Source: Siphonodentalium dalli (lineage: Eukaryota > Mollusca > Scaphopoda > Gadilida > Siphonodentaliidae). Taken from it: a DNA stretch of 64,000 nt. Below are positions 56,101 to 63,077 of this stretch, piece by piece. The stretch is taken from positions 108,087,319-108,151,318 of the forward strand of contig CP136066.1 of NCBI GenBank assembly GCA_032622095.1, read 5' to 3'. Within the stretch, counting starts at the first letter, position 1. Every line of letters begins with the position of its first letter. The notes beneath the pieces are model-generated. The model was not told where the DNA came from and made no database searches. It saw nothing but the letters and a program-made list of their open reading frames with translations. A program made the translations under genes and the position numbers.

Positions 56101-58806
56101 GGGGTGGCACCCCCGGGGTGATGGGTGGGGGTCGGAGTGTTTCTAGGTGGTATTTGGGGCCGGCCACCCACCCATACCGTCAAATCGGTCGAAAGCGACA
56201 TTTAAAAAAATAAGGAATAAGGAATAGGGAATAAGTTCCAAATGTCATGTTCGTACAATAAATATAAACTTTAAAAACCTCAACAATCAGGAGAAATTCA
56301 CCTGGCTATTCACCTCAGAAAATGAGTGCATACTAAAATTACTAGGCCGATATTTGTGTAACTGCTTCTTGGAAAGAGACGACAGTAAACCAATGTCAGA
56401 ATAATATAATCTATCCACTCATGGCATCGTATATATACCGAGTAGTATGGTTACATCTTACTGTCCATAATTATACACTTGCAGATTGTTTAATACATTC
56501 CTCTATGAACCTCTTTATACTATCCATATCCATGTCAAGTAATTACACTGACTCCTGTTAATAATCTTGCAATTATAGTTGGGACCTGACAACTCTCAAA
56601 CTTTTGCACTTTGGAAGAAGTGATCGGAATGCAGACTTACAATATATTATATAGTTGATAAGTGCCGTGCACTATTCAATTTCAAACACTTACATATTTA
56701 GAGTTATCAACCCTAGACAAATCAGTGTAACTACTTGACTGGATTACTATAATCAAGTTATATAATACTAGCCGATGAGCCCGACGTTGTCCGGGCTATT
56801 TTTCAAGTCGATAGCTCTACCCAGCCCGACGTTGTCCGGGCTATTCAAAAAAAAAATTTCAAGTCGATAGCTCTACCCGTTTCCGAGATCTGATCTGCGC
56901 ATGCGCGAAGCTGGCGTCGCACGGGCTCGGCGACCCGATAAAATTCGTATCCGGGGCAAGATACATTTACATAGCAAATTTCAAGTCGATAGCTCCATTC
57001 GTTTCCGAGATCTCGTCTGCGCATGCGCGATTCTGGCGTCGCACGGGCTCGGCGACCCGATAAAATTCGTATCCGGGGCAAGATACATTCACATAGCAAA
57101 TTTCAAGTCGATAGCGCCACCCGTTTCCGATATCTCGTCTGCGCATGCGCGAAGCTGGCGTCGCACGGGCTCGGCGACCCGATAAAATTCGTATCCGGGG
57201 CAAGATACATTCACATAGCAAATTTCAAGTCGATAGCTCCACCCGTTTCCGAGATCTCGTCTGCGCATGCGCGAAGCGGGCTCGCCAATACGACAACGTC
57301 CACCGCCTGGTCAAACAACACACACGTACCAAGTTTCGTCCCGATCGGTCGAGAATCGTAGATTTGTATAAATGACAGACATACAGACAGACAGACAGAC
57401 AGACAAACAGAGGTCTTCAAAATATATATGAGATGTTTTGTTTGTTTTGTTAAAATATACCAGTTTATGTTCTAGTCATACCTCTCGGGGTTCATTGTAT
57501 GTAAATGCATGCATTTGGTTTCAATAAATCTATCTATCTATCTATAACTAAATTCATACCAGATATATTTTCTGTTAAAAGTTCGGTTGCCAGTGATGGT
57601 ACCGCGTGTGGGTGAGATGGTAAGCTCATTAATGGTCTTATCTTTTCTTCGATCCTGTCCGCTGAAACGTGTCTGCTGGCCACTGATGGCGTTCTTCGGA
57701 TTTGTCTGCAATTCGCACAAATATGAATTTATTATGATTACCCCTAATGCAGGTATATACACGTATTGCTTAACATACTTATCTTATACTAACTTAACTT
57801 ATTATGCATTTTTTAATTTAGCGGTTTGAAACTCTGGTGCTACATAGAATACAGCTGTCGATATACACGTTTTCGGATTTCCATCCGGGGAGCTGCTTTT
57901 TGTTGTTTCCCCCCCCCCCCCCCCCAGAAAATTACTTATTCACGCCCCTGATTAAGTGGTCCTGCCAATTTGATATGGTGCTGGTAGAGTAAACTGATGT
58001 TGCTAAGATGCTGAGAAAAACGTTGTAATTTTCACGGCGTTTGGCTAGATTGAACGAATTCTACGGAGGGAAAACCTTTATGTTTATAAAACGTACAACA
58101 ACATATATATTGTAAACTAGTTAATAATGACACTTTTGGTTATTGCAAACCGACCATAACCAAAATGATCTATTCCTATCGTTTTACAAACACATATGAG
58201 CAGCGATGATTGATATATTTAAAATATAAAATCTTCATGAATCTTTCATGCAGACACTATAGCTTTTTCTTAAATCGTTCGTATTAGCTAAACACCACAA
58301 AATGACAATTTCAGAAAAAATAACGGTAGGCCAACATTTTCTTAACAACATAAATTTGTCCTACCAGCATCATGGTAACTCAGCAGAACCAGTCTATGAC
58401 AGAACCCACTAGCATCCTAGCAAATTAGCAGGACCAATTCACCAGGGGTGATTTATGACATTTGAAAAATGTTCACGGATAGTAATATAATGACGATATT
58501 GATAAAATTTTCGATTAATCTGGCTCCCGCATGCATCACTGCAGCATGGAACCAGGCATAATTAAACTTATTACTAACTAACAACTAACCCTCTCCAGAA
58601 TAGAAACCATGAACAACATTAACTTGTGTTATCATTTCGATGCATGACATGTCATCAAACACTTACGCTTGTCGAATGGATCCATATCTTCCGGATTGCT
58701 GTCTTTTAATTGTGGGTCTCACAGCTTGGTTTTCGTCAAGGAAACAGAAAACTTTCAGTGCGCGCAACATGTGCGATCGTTTCCGTCTGTTAACAACTGA
58801 TGGCAT
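37573..58806 (-). CDS. Gene 2: ankyrin-repeat, coiled-coil-like protein, 12 exons
   Basis: Twelve minus-strand exons join with every splice phase in agreement and no stop: 58806-58667, 57705-57560, 53002-52839, 52208-51687, 51023-50916, 50121-49984, 47663-47503, 46381-46339, 45327-45182, 44637-44452, 39884-39668 and 38152-37573. Counted from the ATG at 58806 they code about 850 residues and stay open at the last donor. Residues 1-280 are polar without a recognised domain; about 279-340 and 361-445 carry ankyrin repeats (NTLLHIAVLG, LTPVDIAV, LAHLAAERGN, HTPMDIALEK); 475-585 look coiled-coil-like; 586-850 are basic and polar. No signal peptide or membrane span is evident, so a cytoplasmic or nuclear scaffold is likely. 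The true start and 3' end are not fixed. The family beyond ankyrin is not recognised. Confidence 0.75.
38533..38747. mobile_element. TTAA-type hairpin MITE
   Basis: 215 bp bounded by TTAA on each side, ends CCCTTTCAGTGTCAAGTCCG / CGGACTTGGCACTGAAAGGG. The whole element is one almost perfect hairpin with arms of about 100 bp meeting at AAGAGCTCTAAGAGCTCTT. TTAA plus CCCTTT ends are typical of piggyBac-derived MITEs. Few arm mismatches imply youth or a strongly folding active family. Confidence 0.9.
38769..39745. repeat. Tandem duplication covering the 3' half of exon 11
   Basis: Copy 1 (38769-39180) and copy 2 (39181-39745, longer because it holds the MITE at 39371) share AAATTTCACAAACTCGAATA at the left and GGAGATTGCTTATTTATTCG at the right. 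The right part is exon 11 coding sequence with its donor, so copy 1 carries a truncated extra exon end without an acceptor. Confidence 0.85.
39371..39529. mobile_element. Tc1/mariner-type MITE with TA target duplication
   Basis: 159 bp with ends CAGTAATGCCCTAA / TATAGGGCATTACTG, flanked by TA. The centre folds perfectly (GGAAAGCTCTCA...TGAGAGCTTTCC). Copy 1 of the surrounding tandem duplication has the empty site (GCATCTAGGCCC), so the insertion postdates that duplication or missed one copy. Confidence 0.9.
39668..39884 (-). CDS. Gene 2, exon 11
   Basis: 217 nt, acceptor CGATTTGCAG and donor TCTCAG then GTAAAAAT. One base in, phase 0 out. The first base completes the Gly codon left by exon 10 when its internal donor is used. 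Product: DFLKRIKMRCVNTDNRG, LIKECLYRNDSTPILTS, then KYKKGDRIVCRINKQSP and ENKGGHGGSQ. No named domain recognised. Its 3' half is duplicated at 39060-39180. Confidence 0.7.
40680..41190. repeat. ACCGGT-rich diverged tandem repeat
   Basis: Two diverged copies (about 40680-40960 and 40985-41190) share CATGCCG, ATGGCAAAT..CGTG..AGGCAGTCG and a GTACCGGCC-type word. The region is dense in CCGG, ACCGGT and GGTATACC words and locally GC-richer than its surroundings. No coding signal. Confidence 0.6.
42281..43535. mobile_element. Foldback element with 16-bp minisatellite arms
   Basis: 1255 bp flanked by an exact 10-bp duplication CCTTGTGACG (42271-42280 and 43536-43545). The left arm (42297-42530) has about fourteen units of a 16-bp word such as CCGAAGGCCTATAACT; the right arm (43243-43525) has about seventeen in inverted orientation. 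Inward of the arrays both arms continue with AAATAGTGTACAGTCCAGTGG and its complement. The 9-11-bp duplication suggests a Mutator-like mechanism (inference). No transposase. Confidence 0.85.
42562..42848. mobile_element. hAT-like MITE inside the foldback
   Basis: 287 bp with ends CAGTGGCGGGGTC / GGCCCCGCCACTG. A second segment with similar ends lies at 43004-43195 (CAGTGGCGGGCC / GGCTTCGCCACTG). Their flanks are not simple 8-bp duplications; the outer flanks (GTACAGTC and GACTGTAC) are inverted copies, because both sit in the arms of the larger foldback. Confidence 0.6.
44204..44275. repeat. Exact 36-bp tandem duplication
   Basis: GGATGATAATGACATTATTT...CCAAT occurs twice back to back with no difference, which implies a recent slippage event. 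Confidence 0.95.
44452..44637 (-). CDS. Gene 2, exon 10 (two possible 3' ends)
   Basis: 186 nt from acceptor TACATATAG (exon from 44637) to donor TTTATGG then GTACGT at 44451. One base in, two out. Product: CCSSLSSMESHIRNEL, LPQVKQQKKALRLIKQ, then LKNLLKDVQTEHSANAN, with heptad-like spacing. If the donor is not used, the frame continues NVYGYVLFKLNNKSPG to a TGA at 44412, with AATAAA on the minus strand just before, so a short isoform could end here. The phase match with exon 11 favours splicing. Confidence 0.7.
44638..45181 (-). other. Gene 2 intron 9
   Basis: AT-rich, no repeat recognised. Confidence 0.5.
45182..45327 (-). CDS. Gene 2, exon 9
   Basis: 146 nt, acceptor TTAATTGCAG, donor TTTGAAAG then GTCGGG (GT with a weaker consensus). 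Phase 0 in, two bases out. Product: IETQVSFLNVGLSECNK, SIVGIKDDVTNTVKDT and VAKLRNDLKGEAAFE, with regularly spaced hydrophobic residues suggesting a coiled coil shared with exon 10. Confidence 0.75.
45328..46338 (-). other. Gene 2 intron 8
   Basis: Mostly unassigned. A loose inverted repeat GCAAATTTGATTTAT / ATAAATCAAATTTGC lies at about 45799-45920. Confidence 0.5.
46339..46381 (-). CDS. Gene 2, exon 8 (43-nt small exon)
   Basis: Acceptor TTATCTATTTAG at 46382 and donor GAGAG then GTGCGT at 46338. It reads R-QTFDQDGCDSSLRE, its first base completing the Arg codon left by exon 7. Both flanking phases (two in, zero out) are satisfied only with this acceptor; using the AG four bases further in would break the join. 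Confidence 0.65.
46382..47502 (-). other. Gene 2 intron 7
   Basis: AT-rich, with a short tandem TGTATAATTATGTATAATAC near 46664. Plus-strand frames at 46744-47397 have no coding support. Confidence 0.45.
47503..47663 (-). CDS. Gene 2, exon 7 (ankyrin repeat)
   Basis: 161 nt, acceptor CTTTTGTTACAG, donor GAACG then GTATGA. Phase 0 in, two bases out. Product: ILAENGVDMFSEDTSG, HTPMDIALEKQHQDCYG, then FLSTLYMCQTLMNLYQEN. HTPMDIAL is a clear ankyrin helix-1 motif, and NGVDMFSEDTSG is the hairpin before it. Confidence 0.85.
48040..48400. repeat. Irregular TTTGGTTC / GAACCA repeat field
   Basis: At least a dozen occurrences of TTTGGTTC, ACTGGTTC, GAACCAA or GAAGAACCA at irregular spacing, in both orientations. 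The pattern suggests a degenerate short satellite or a foldback built from one word. No reading frame follows it. Confidence 0.55.
48690..49740. mobile_element. CAGGGACGTG-related element, split by foldback sequence
   Basis: The left part (48690-48835: GGTCGTGACAACAGCG, poly-C, GTGGCCAAAATTCC) and right part (about 49565-49740: CAAAGGGGATGTAGTCG, CGGAGACCCCCTAGCCACGTCCC) follow the order of the element at 9496-10932. Between them lie an inverted repeat (48868-48900 against 48954-48986), a direct repeat ACGAATTACATATTCTATTT (48985 and 49223), and a perfect 15-bp hairpin TTTGGTATGAAATGG (49526-49540 / 49553-49567). Confidence 0.5.
49984..50121 (-). CDS. Gene 2, exon 6 (ankyrin repeat)
   Basis: 138 nt, acceptor TTCTGATTTTAG and donor ACTACAG then GTATGG. 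Phase 0 on both sides. Product: VEGVEKVVKCINSAGLS, VDKISRQISCAGNG, LAHLAAERGNSRILQ. LAHLAAERGN is an ankyrin core that continues directly into exon 7 (ILQ/ILAENGVD). Confidence 0.85.
50122..50915 (-). other. Gene 2 intron 5
   Basis: Holds the MITE at 50353-50683 and a copy of CCCCTCCTTTTATACGCAGT (50732) also present on the other side of exon 6 (49909). Otherwise unassigned. Confidence 0.5.
50353..50683. mobile_element. MITE with 9-bp target duplication
   Basis: 331 bp with ends CAGTTCTGGTTAAAATAG / TTTTAATCAGAACTG, arms extending about 65 bp, flanked by an exact 9-bp duplication CATTTAAAC (50344-50352 and 50684-50692). The duplication length fits Mutator-like better than hAT elements; the superfamily is uncertain. 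Confidence 0.8.
50916..51023 (-). CDS. Gene 2, exon 5
   Basis: 108 nt, acceptor CTTATTGTAG and donor CACGAAG then GTAAGC. Phase 0 on both sides. Product: FDYDACFDELLNADYSDD, LRENATSSLLLSCVKHTK. It sits between two ankyrin exons and probably forms a divergent repeat. Confidence 0.8.
51024..51686 (-). other. Gene 2 intron 4
   Basis: AT-rich, no element recognised. Confidence 0.5.
51687..52208 (-). CDS. Gene 2, exon 4 (polar linker plus ankyrin repeats)
   Basis: 522 nt, acceptor TCGCCATTTTAG and donor GTAAAG then GTAATG. Phase 0 on both sides. The first 128 residues are polar and Ser/Asn-rich (EDFVKRNSSQLTENTN ... RKRSHACGLFSKEMD). The last part is ankyrin: FRTEDGNTLLHIAVLG, SVTDLVKNLAEEHGEF and NNAELTPVDIAVK. 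NTLLHIAVLG and LTPVDIAV are canonical ankyrin motifs. A plus-strand shadow frame covers the same DNA but has no splice support. Confidence 0.85.
52209..52838 (-). other. Gene 2 intron 3
   Basis: Contains the end of an AGGTACTCAA-family MITE (52567-52670: AAGGTACTCAATCCGACC, an (ACA)n-like CAACAACAACAACAAC run, TTATCAGAATCGATTAAT). Otherwise unassigned. Confidence 0.5.
52567..52670. mobile_element. AGGTACTCAA-family MITE fragment
   Basis: One terminus (AAGGTACTCAATCCG) and about 100 bp of subterminal sequence, complementary to the terminus at 62940-63077. The second terminus was not found nearby. Confidence 0.6.
52839..53002 (-). CDS. Gene 2, exon 3
   Basis: 164 nt, acceptor TATTTTACAG and donor ATTTAT then GTAAGTTG. 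Two bases complete a Gly codon from exon 2; phase 0 out. Product: KAQFELDGSHAIIGGTA, ATENMFTNSRESDKFV, HEFPIDNSISECFRSGG. The other two frames are closed by stops. Confidence 0.75.
54985..56403 (+). mobile_element. LINE remnant interrupted by a foldback element
   Basis: Plus-strand frames read IELAQLYTIRISAHKLK, IETARYSKQTKKKGTK, then EKICLNCDDKQVENEVHF, TMECKKYINLRKQF up to about 55260, and after the foldback NLNNQEKFTWLFTSENE, LGRYLCNCFLERDD to a stop at 56403. SAHKL-IETARY and the C-x2-C...H-F...C finger are typical of the C-terminal end of non-LTR reverse transcriptase proteins. One in-frame stop follows LRKQF at 55258-55260. The polymerase domain is absent, so this is a 5'-truncated or decayed copy. 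Confidence 0.75.
55282..56255. mobile_element. Palindromic foldback with 140-bp GC-rich tandem units
   Basis: Outer inverted repeats TACGAACATGACATTTGG / CCAAATGTCATGTTCGTA are followed by matching AT-rich stretches (TTATTCCCTATTCC), then by four and a half units on the left and two on the right, each about 140-145 bp, containing GACCGATTTGACGGCATGGG, CCGGCCCCAAATACCACC, CGGGGGTGCCACCCCGAGGG and GGACCATTTTCGAGAACGG. The orientation turns at about 55915. Much more GC-rich than its surroundings. No coding capacity despite open frames in several phases, which are products of the repeat. Confidence 0.85.
56404..56766. other. Unassigned AT-rich sequence
   Basis: Downstream of the LINE stop; no poly-A tail or short terminal repeat of the LINE could be recognised. 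Confidence 0.35.
56767..57432. mobile_element. ACTAGCCGATG-head repeat with 122-bp tandem core
   Basis: Head ACTAGCCGATGAGCCCGACG, with GTTGTCCGGGCTATT repeated; core of three full units and one partial (offsets exactly 122 bp at 56901, 57023, 57145) with TCTGCGCATGCGCGAAGC and CGGGCTCGGCGACCCG; tail CGTCCCGATCGGTCGAGAA, (GACA)n and AAAATATATATGAG. Same head and tail type as the members at 31831 and 35761, but an unrelated core. Confidence 0.75.
57560..57705 (-). CDS. Gene 2, exon 2
   Basis: 146 nt, acceptor GCGAATTGCAG, donor ATATCTG then GTATGA. One base in, one out. Product: QIRRTPSVASRHVSAD, RIEEKIRPLMSLPSHP, HAVPSLATELLTENIS. A second frame is also open across the exon (TNPKNAISGQQTRF ...), but only this one joins in phase on both sides. 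Confidence 0.65.
57706..58666 (-). other. Gene 2 intron 1
   Basis: Contains a poly-C run (about 57907-57925) and the foldback MITE at 57945-58455. Confidence 0.45.
57945..58455. mobile_element. Foldback MITE, AAGTGGTCCTGC family, copy 2
   Basis: About 510 bp with ends CCCCTGATTAAGTGGTCCTG / CAGGACCAATTCACCAGGGG. Shares internal order with the copy at 32760-33535. CAGGGG-like termini would fit a hAT relative; no clear 8-bp duplication was seen. Confidence 0.65.
58667..58806 (-). CDS. Gene 2, first recognised exon
   Basis: The donor GACAAGC then GTAAGTG at 58666 is strong. Upstream the frame set by exon 2 is open: MPSVVNRRKRSHMLRAL, KVFCFLDENQAVRPTIK, RQQSGRYGSIRQ. The ATG at 58806 could start translation; alternatively acceptors GTTTCCATCAG (exon from 58860) or GGATACGCAG (exon from 58818) would make this an internal exon that stays in frame. 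The 5' boundary is undecided. Confidence 0.5.
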
Positions 58807-58860
58807 CTTTAAATATGTCTGCGTATCCTTGTTTAGCAAAATACAGAATCCGATCTTCTT

Positions 58861-60050
58861 CTGATGGAAACGGTTTTAACCTCCAGCTTATACATACAAT
58901 TTTCTTTCTTATATTTGCAGCATTCCAATCAAAAATCAACACGAAACCCCATTACATGCTCAGTATATGCAGACAACTGAAGCCCGGGGAGATATTATGA
59001 ACCTGTCAATATTCTGTAATGATTCACTTTGGGACCGGACAATTTTATGAGGTTATTTAAACCTCTCGGGGACATTTACATGCAGTCATACAAACGACCG
59101 ACCGACGAGATAGCATGCATGTTTCGTGTTGTTCCGTCAATTTGTGGATTCATTGTATGGACAATACCATTATTGTCATTGCAACCAATAATTATTGTAG
59201 ACTGGTTCGTATTATATTCAATCATTTCACGGCTTGCAATAAACAGTTTTATGTGGCGCACGTAGTTAATATTACAAAAATATATAGCTCCATTCCTCGT
59301 GCATGCATACCTGCATGTATACACTATTGTGGTATTATAGACACGAGTGGGGTATGTTGGCAGAGTAAATTAAAATTATTCCGGCTGATAAGAATGTACC
59401 TGAACGTCGAGGTATGCAGACATGGCATAATATCAGTCCAATGCTTTATGTAATAAAAATAGTCTGTGTTTTATTGAGGGGGGGGGGGTCGAACAATTTA
59501 CCGGATTTGCTCGGCGGCCAATGCCGTGGTCAGATCTTTAAAGGTGCTCCTCTATCTCTTCCCGGTGTCACTTCCAACAACAACAACGACACAAGTTCTT
59601 AGACATCTTTGCATTAGTATGGCCGAAGGGGTCAGTCTCACCCAAAAAAGTTCTGAATGGTACACAGGATTTGTGATCGGCACTAACACAGTTACTTAAA
59701 CTGTGTTTCTGAAAGTCTGGCGCCCATTAGCAGCTTGTTTTCAGTTTATTTTAATGTTCATTGAAACGTAAACAATTATTCTCGAACAGAAATCATGGCA
59801 GATACGAAAACTAAACGTCATTTAGAACGAGATTTCAAAACTTGTGTACCCTTCAGCACATTTTCAAACCCTGTGTACCCTTCAGCACTTGTTTTGGTGA
59901 GAGTGACCCCTTCAGCATTAGTATGCCCACAAAACACAAAACACAAAAGAAATAACTGGTGTTACACACATGTTTAATTTCAAACGAGAAACATACATAT
60001 TCACACCTGGTAAGCGTTATATCTTCTAAAATATAGCCACATTTCTGTTC
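58861..60050. other. Unassigned
   Basis: No exon or element recognised. A G run lies near 59478, and a CAACAACAACAACGACA run near 59575. Confidence 0.35.
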
Positions 60051-60059
60051 CTGGAAAAG

Positions 60060-61630
60060 TGATTTGAAAAATAAAACTGATTTTCTGGTGCACTGGGGAG
60101 GATCTATTCCTTGAAATGTGGTGCTCTACCAATTTTTTTTAGCAATTTTTATCGTGACATTCCGGTGCTTTACTGGGGATTTCTTATTTTCGCCGCACAA
60201 AAGTGAAGAAAAATTACAGATTATGTAAGTATATCGCAGGTTTCTTTTAACCAATGGATTATTTATATTGATGTTCACATTGATATGTGAGAAAATGTAA
60301 GAAATCCCATAGGAATGCCCGTAAATCGACATTTTATAATTATATTCCGATACTTTACAGAGTGCTCAGTGCTCTCCCAATAGTCAAGTGCTCTCCCCAG
60401 GATAATGAATTGTGCTATAACAAGCAAAAAAGCGAATAAATACTAAATATTATGCGTTGGTTAGGGGGTAATAAACTTAATATGTTATTTTGCGTCGCAT
60501 ATACGTCCATAAAGGCATACTTTGTTCGTTTACTCACGTATTTCAGGGGTAGCAAACGCAATGGGGAGTATATGAATGAACTATGTAATCTATAATTATT
60601 TCCATGTGTTCTTTTGGATATAACTGATAACAAACGCTCAATTCTTGTTCTGTAAATGATTGTCGAACGTATTTTTATTGTGTAACTGTAATTGTGGCCA
60701 ATCGGAATGTGACAGAGTTGGTTGGTTTATGGCAATTAATAGGTCATTATCCTTGTTATATCCCATGCAAACAGAAACTGTTGCACCAGTGTTCACAAAT
60801 AGTATGTAATATATTATATATAGTTTATTAAGTTGACTATTTTGTGAGCATAATCGTATTGTCAAAATAATTGACTTTATATTAACTACAGAACGGGTGA
60901 GCTACTTCATTTGTATCCCGGCATGGCTTGTATTATAATTTCTGAACAAATAATCACCAATGTGGCTTTATACGAGGTAGTTTTAGTAGGATTTCAGCAT
61001 CGTAATAACGATTATTCAACTCACAAAGCACCGGAATGACTCAGTAAACCACCGGAATACACATGTAGACCTATTTTATGGTCGTTTTCTTCGATTTGGT
61101 ATGTTATTAATGATATTTTCATGTTGCATTGACTTCAGGAATGTATTGAGGAACAGGCATTCAAAGTTACAATATACAGTATTCAGTATTAAGTCGGTAA
61201 TACGCCGTTGAAGTGACGAATTTCCAAAAAAAACGCAAATATCGAGTAATTTATTTATATTACTGGGCAGTATGGGCAATATATATATAGTGGCATAATA
61301 CTGTGGCATAATATTACTGGGCAATATAGTGGCATAATATTACAACATATATTACTCACCTTCTTTGCCACGTCCACCCCGTATACATTCGTCCAATATT
61401 TGCGTTCAAAAAATTACTAAAATGCGTGTTTATTACCCACGCATGTCATCTCTGTCGCACAATGAGCAAAATGTGACAGAACACCGGAATATTTGCTCGC
61501 TAAGCACGTAAATATTGCTCGGGAGAGCACGTACCACATTTCGAGGAATAGATCCTCCCCAGTGTTCTGGTGACAGAAGCTAATGTTGAATGGTCTCTCT
61601 AGCTGACCCAAATTTATAATTGTATGTTCT
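60060..61630. repeat. Loose inverted region with CACCGGAAT and GTGCTCTCCC words
   Basis: CACTGGGGAGGATCTATTCC at about 60092 (plus) recurs in inverted orientation near 61560. CACCGGAAT or its complement occurs at 60159, 61029, 61050 and 61482, and GTGCTCTCCC-like words near 60370-60400 and 61512. Probably a decayed foldback or paired insertion; no coding support. Confidence 0.45.
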
Positions 61631-62939
61631 GGCATCTATACAGAAATTTCATCTTTAAAACTTATTTTCTTTTTGAATTTCCTGTTCTGTTTGTTTGTGC
61701 ATGACGTAAATTGATTACACCACAGCTATATATGTACTGTTATGTCATCAAAGATTAAAGATGGTCTATCTGTTCCCTGAACTTTGACTATGACAAAGAA
61801 GACGAGTTTGATTGTTGTGCATGATGGTGATGATGATAATAACTAACATTTATGAGAATGATCTAGATCATGATGATCCGGTTTTATCGGAAATAACGCT
61901 TCTTCGTGATGATAACGAAGATAGGCCCATCTCAACGAAACTTGGTGTGGTGACTCTGGGTGCCCTGATGGAGGTTATAAAGGCGTTAGTTTTTCAAAAG
62001 TTTGATTTAAAAAAAATTAGTCAAATAAATAAAAAAAACAGTTACACATATTAAAATAAGCTCACTATGTGCCTATTTCAGAATCAAATAAATGTGAATA
62101 TTTAGGTTCAAATATGAACCTATTTGCAGATCAGATGTACGCTCTGTGTGTGCACTGCACCAACATAATAACGGGTGTAAGTCCACTATGGGCTTGGCTT
62201 ATTTCAGAATCAATTAAGTCGAATATGAAACTATGTGAATATTTAGGCCGCATGCCCCTAACGCACGAAATTTAGATTCACACATCGATGGGGCTGGATT
62301 TGTCGTGGACATTTTTTAAGGGAGGGGGATTTTTATTGTTTATATATGTATGATGTGGATGCTGATTGTCGATATAATTAATTATATGGTCGTATGCATT
62401 AATGAAATTTTGTACTAATGATGTATTATACACTCGATAAGATAAAGTGACGAGTGCATCCCTCATGCGTTTCATCATTCATTTAACCTATATATTGTCC
62501 TCGGGGTCTTTTGGGGCAATATATCAACCAGATATGCTGGATTATGTTCTGGCTTTTGGTGTTTGTCACATATATAATGCACATGTTGATTTAAAGCTTT
62601 AAAATATTGCCCGGAATACCCCGTAAATCGCAATGAGTATATATATGTATCTAACTATTATTGTCTAAAACTAACAGCAGATAAATTTTCTCACAATTAA
62701 AAAAAAATATTCACTGCTTTGAATTGAATTATATGCATATTTACATAATCACGCATTGCACACAGGTTCTGCATGGAGACCTATGGTAATGCATGGGGTA
62801 ACGATTCCTCCATTCGTTTACCTTTGGATATATATTTTTAACAAGTTTGACTTTCGACAAATTGATACATATTTCGTTGAAATAATATATAGATTATGCA
62901 TGGAAGATTATCCTGCTGTAACTTATATATGATACGTCC
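61631..62939. other. Unassigned, with one short direct repeat
   Basis: TATTTCAGAATCAA-TAA and GTGAATATTTAGG recur about 122 bp apart (62078 and 62199). Nothing else recognised. Confidence 0.35.
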
Positions 62940-63077
62940 CAGCAACGAGCAATGTACTTTATATTTTGGCAATTAATCGATTCTGATAACTGAAGCGGTA
63001 TTTCTAGAAATGTTGTTGTTGGTGTTGTTTGAATCTGATGATATGGGCACCCTCGAATCGGAATGTGTACCTTTAAA
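62940..63077. mobile_element. AGGTACTCAA-family MITE end
   Basis: GAATGTGTACCTTTAA terminus with subterminal ATTAATCGATTCTGATAACT and TGTTGTTGTTGGTGTTG, complementary to 52567-52670. The other end was not identified. Confidence 0.6.

Larger units (their letters stand above)
53003..57559 (-). other. Gene 2 intron 2
   Basis: Holds long G and C runs (53322-53342, 53398-53412, 54587-54604), the LINE remnant with inserted foldback (54985-56403) and the ACTAGCCGATG-head repeat with a 122-bp array (56767-57432). The span 53480-54570 is AT-rich and unassigned. Confidence 0.5.

Noticed and set aside
55325-56213. Long overlapping open frames of 70-140 codons on both strands
   Set aside because: They are open only because the GC-rich tandem unit lacks stops in several phases; all are contained in the palindromic foldback.
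56845-57375. Frames of 74-112 codons over the 122-bp array
   Set aside because: The array period is not a multiple of three, so each frame shifts from unit to unit; open by chance in a GC-rich repeat.
57710-57829. Alternative open frame through exon 2 of gene 2 (TNPKNAISGQQ)
   Set aside because: Open across the exon but fails phase at both joins.
60638-60865. Minus-strand frame with NTGATVSV, reminiscent of an aspartic protease motif
   Set aside because: Very short and without neighbouring domains or terminal repeats, so it is not called as a retroelement.
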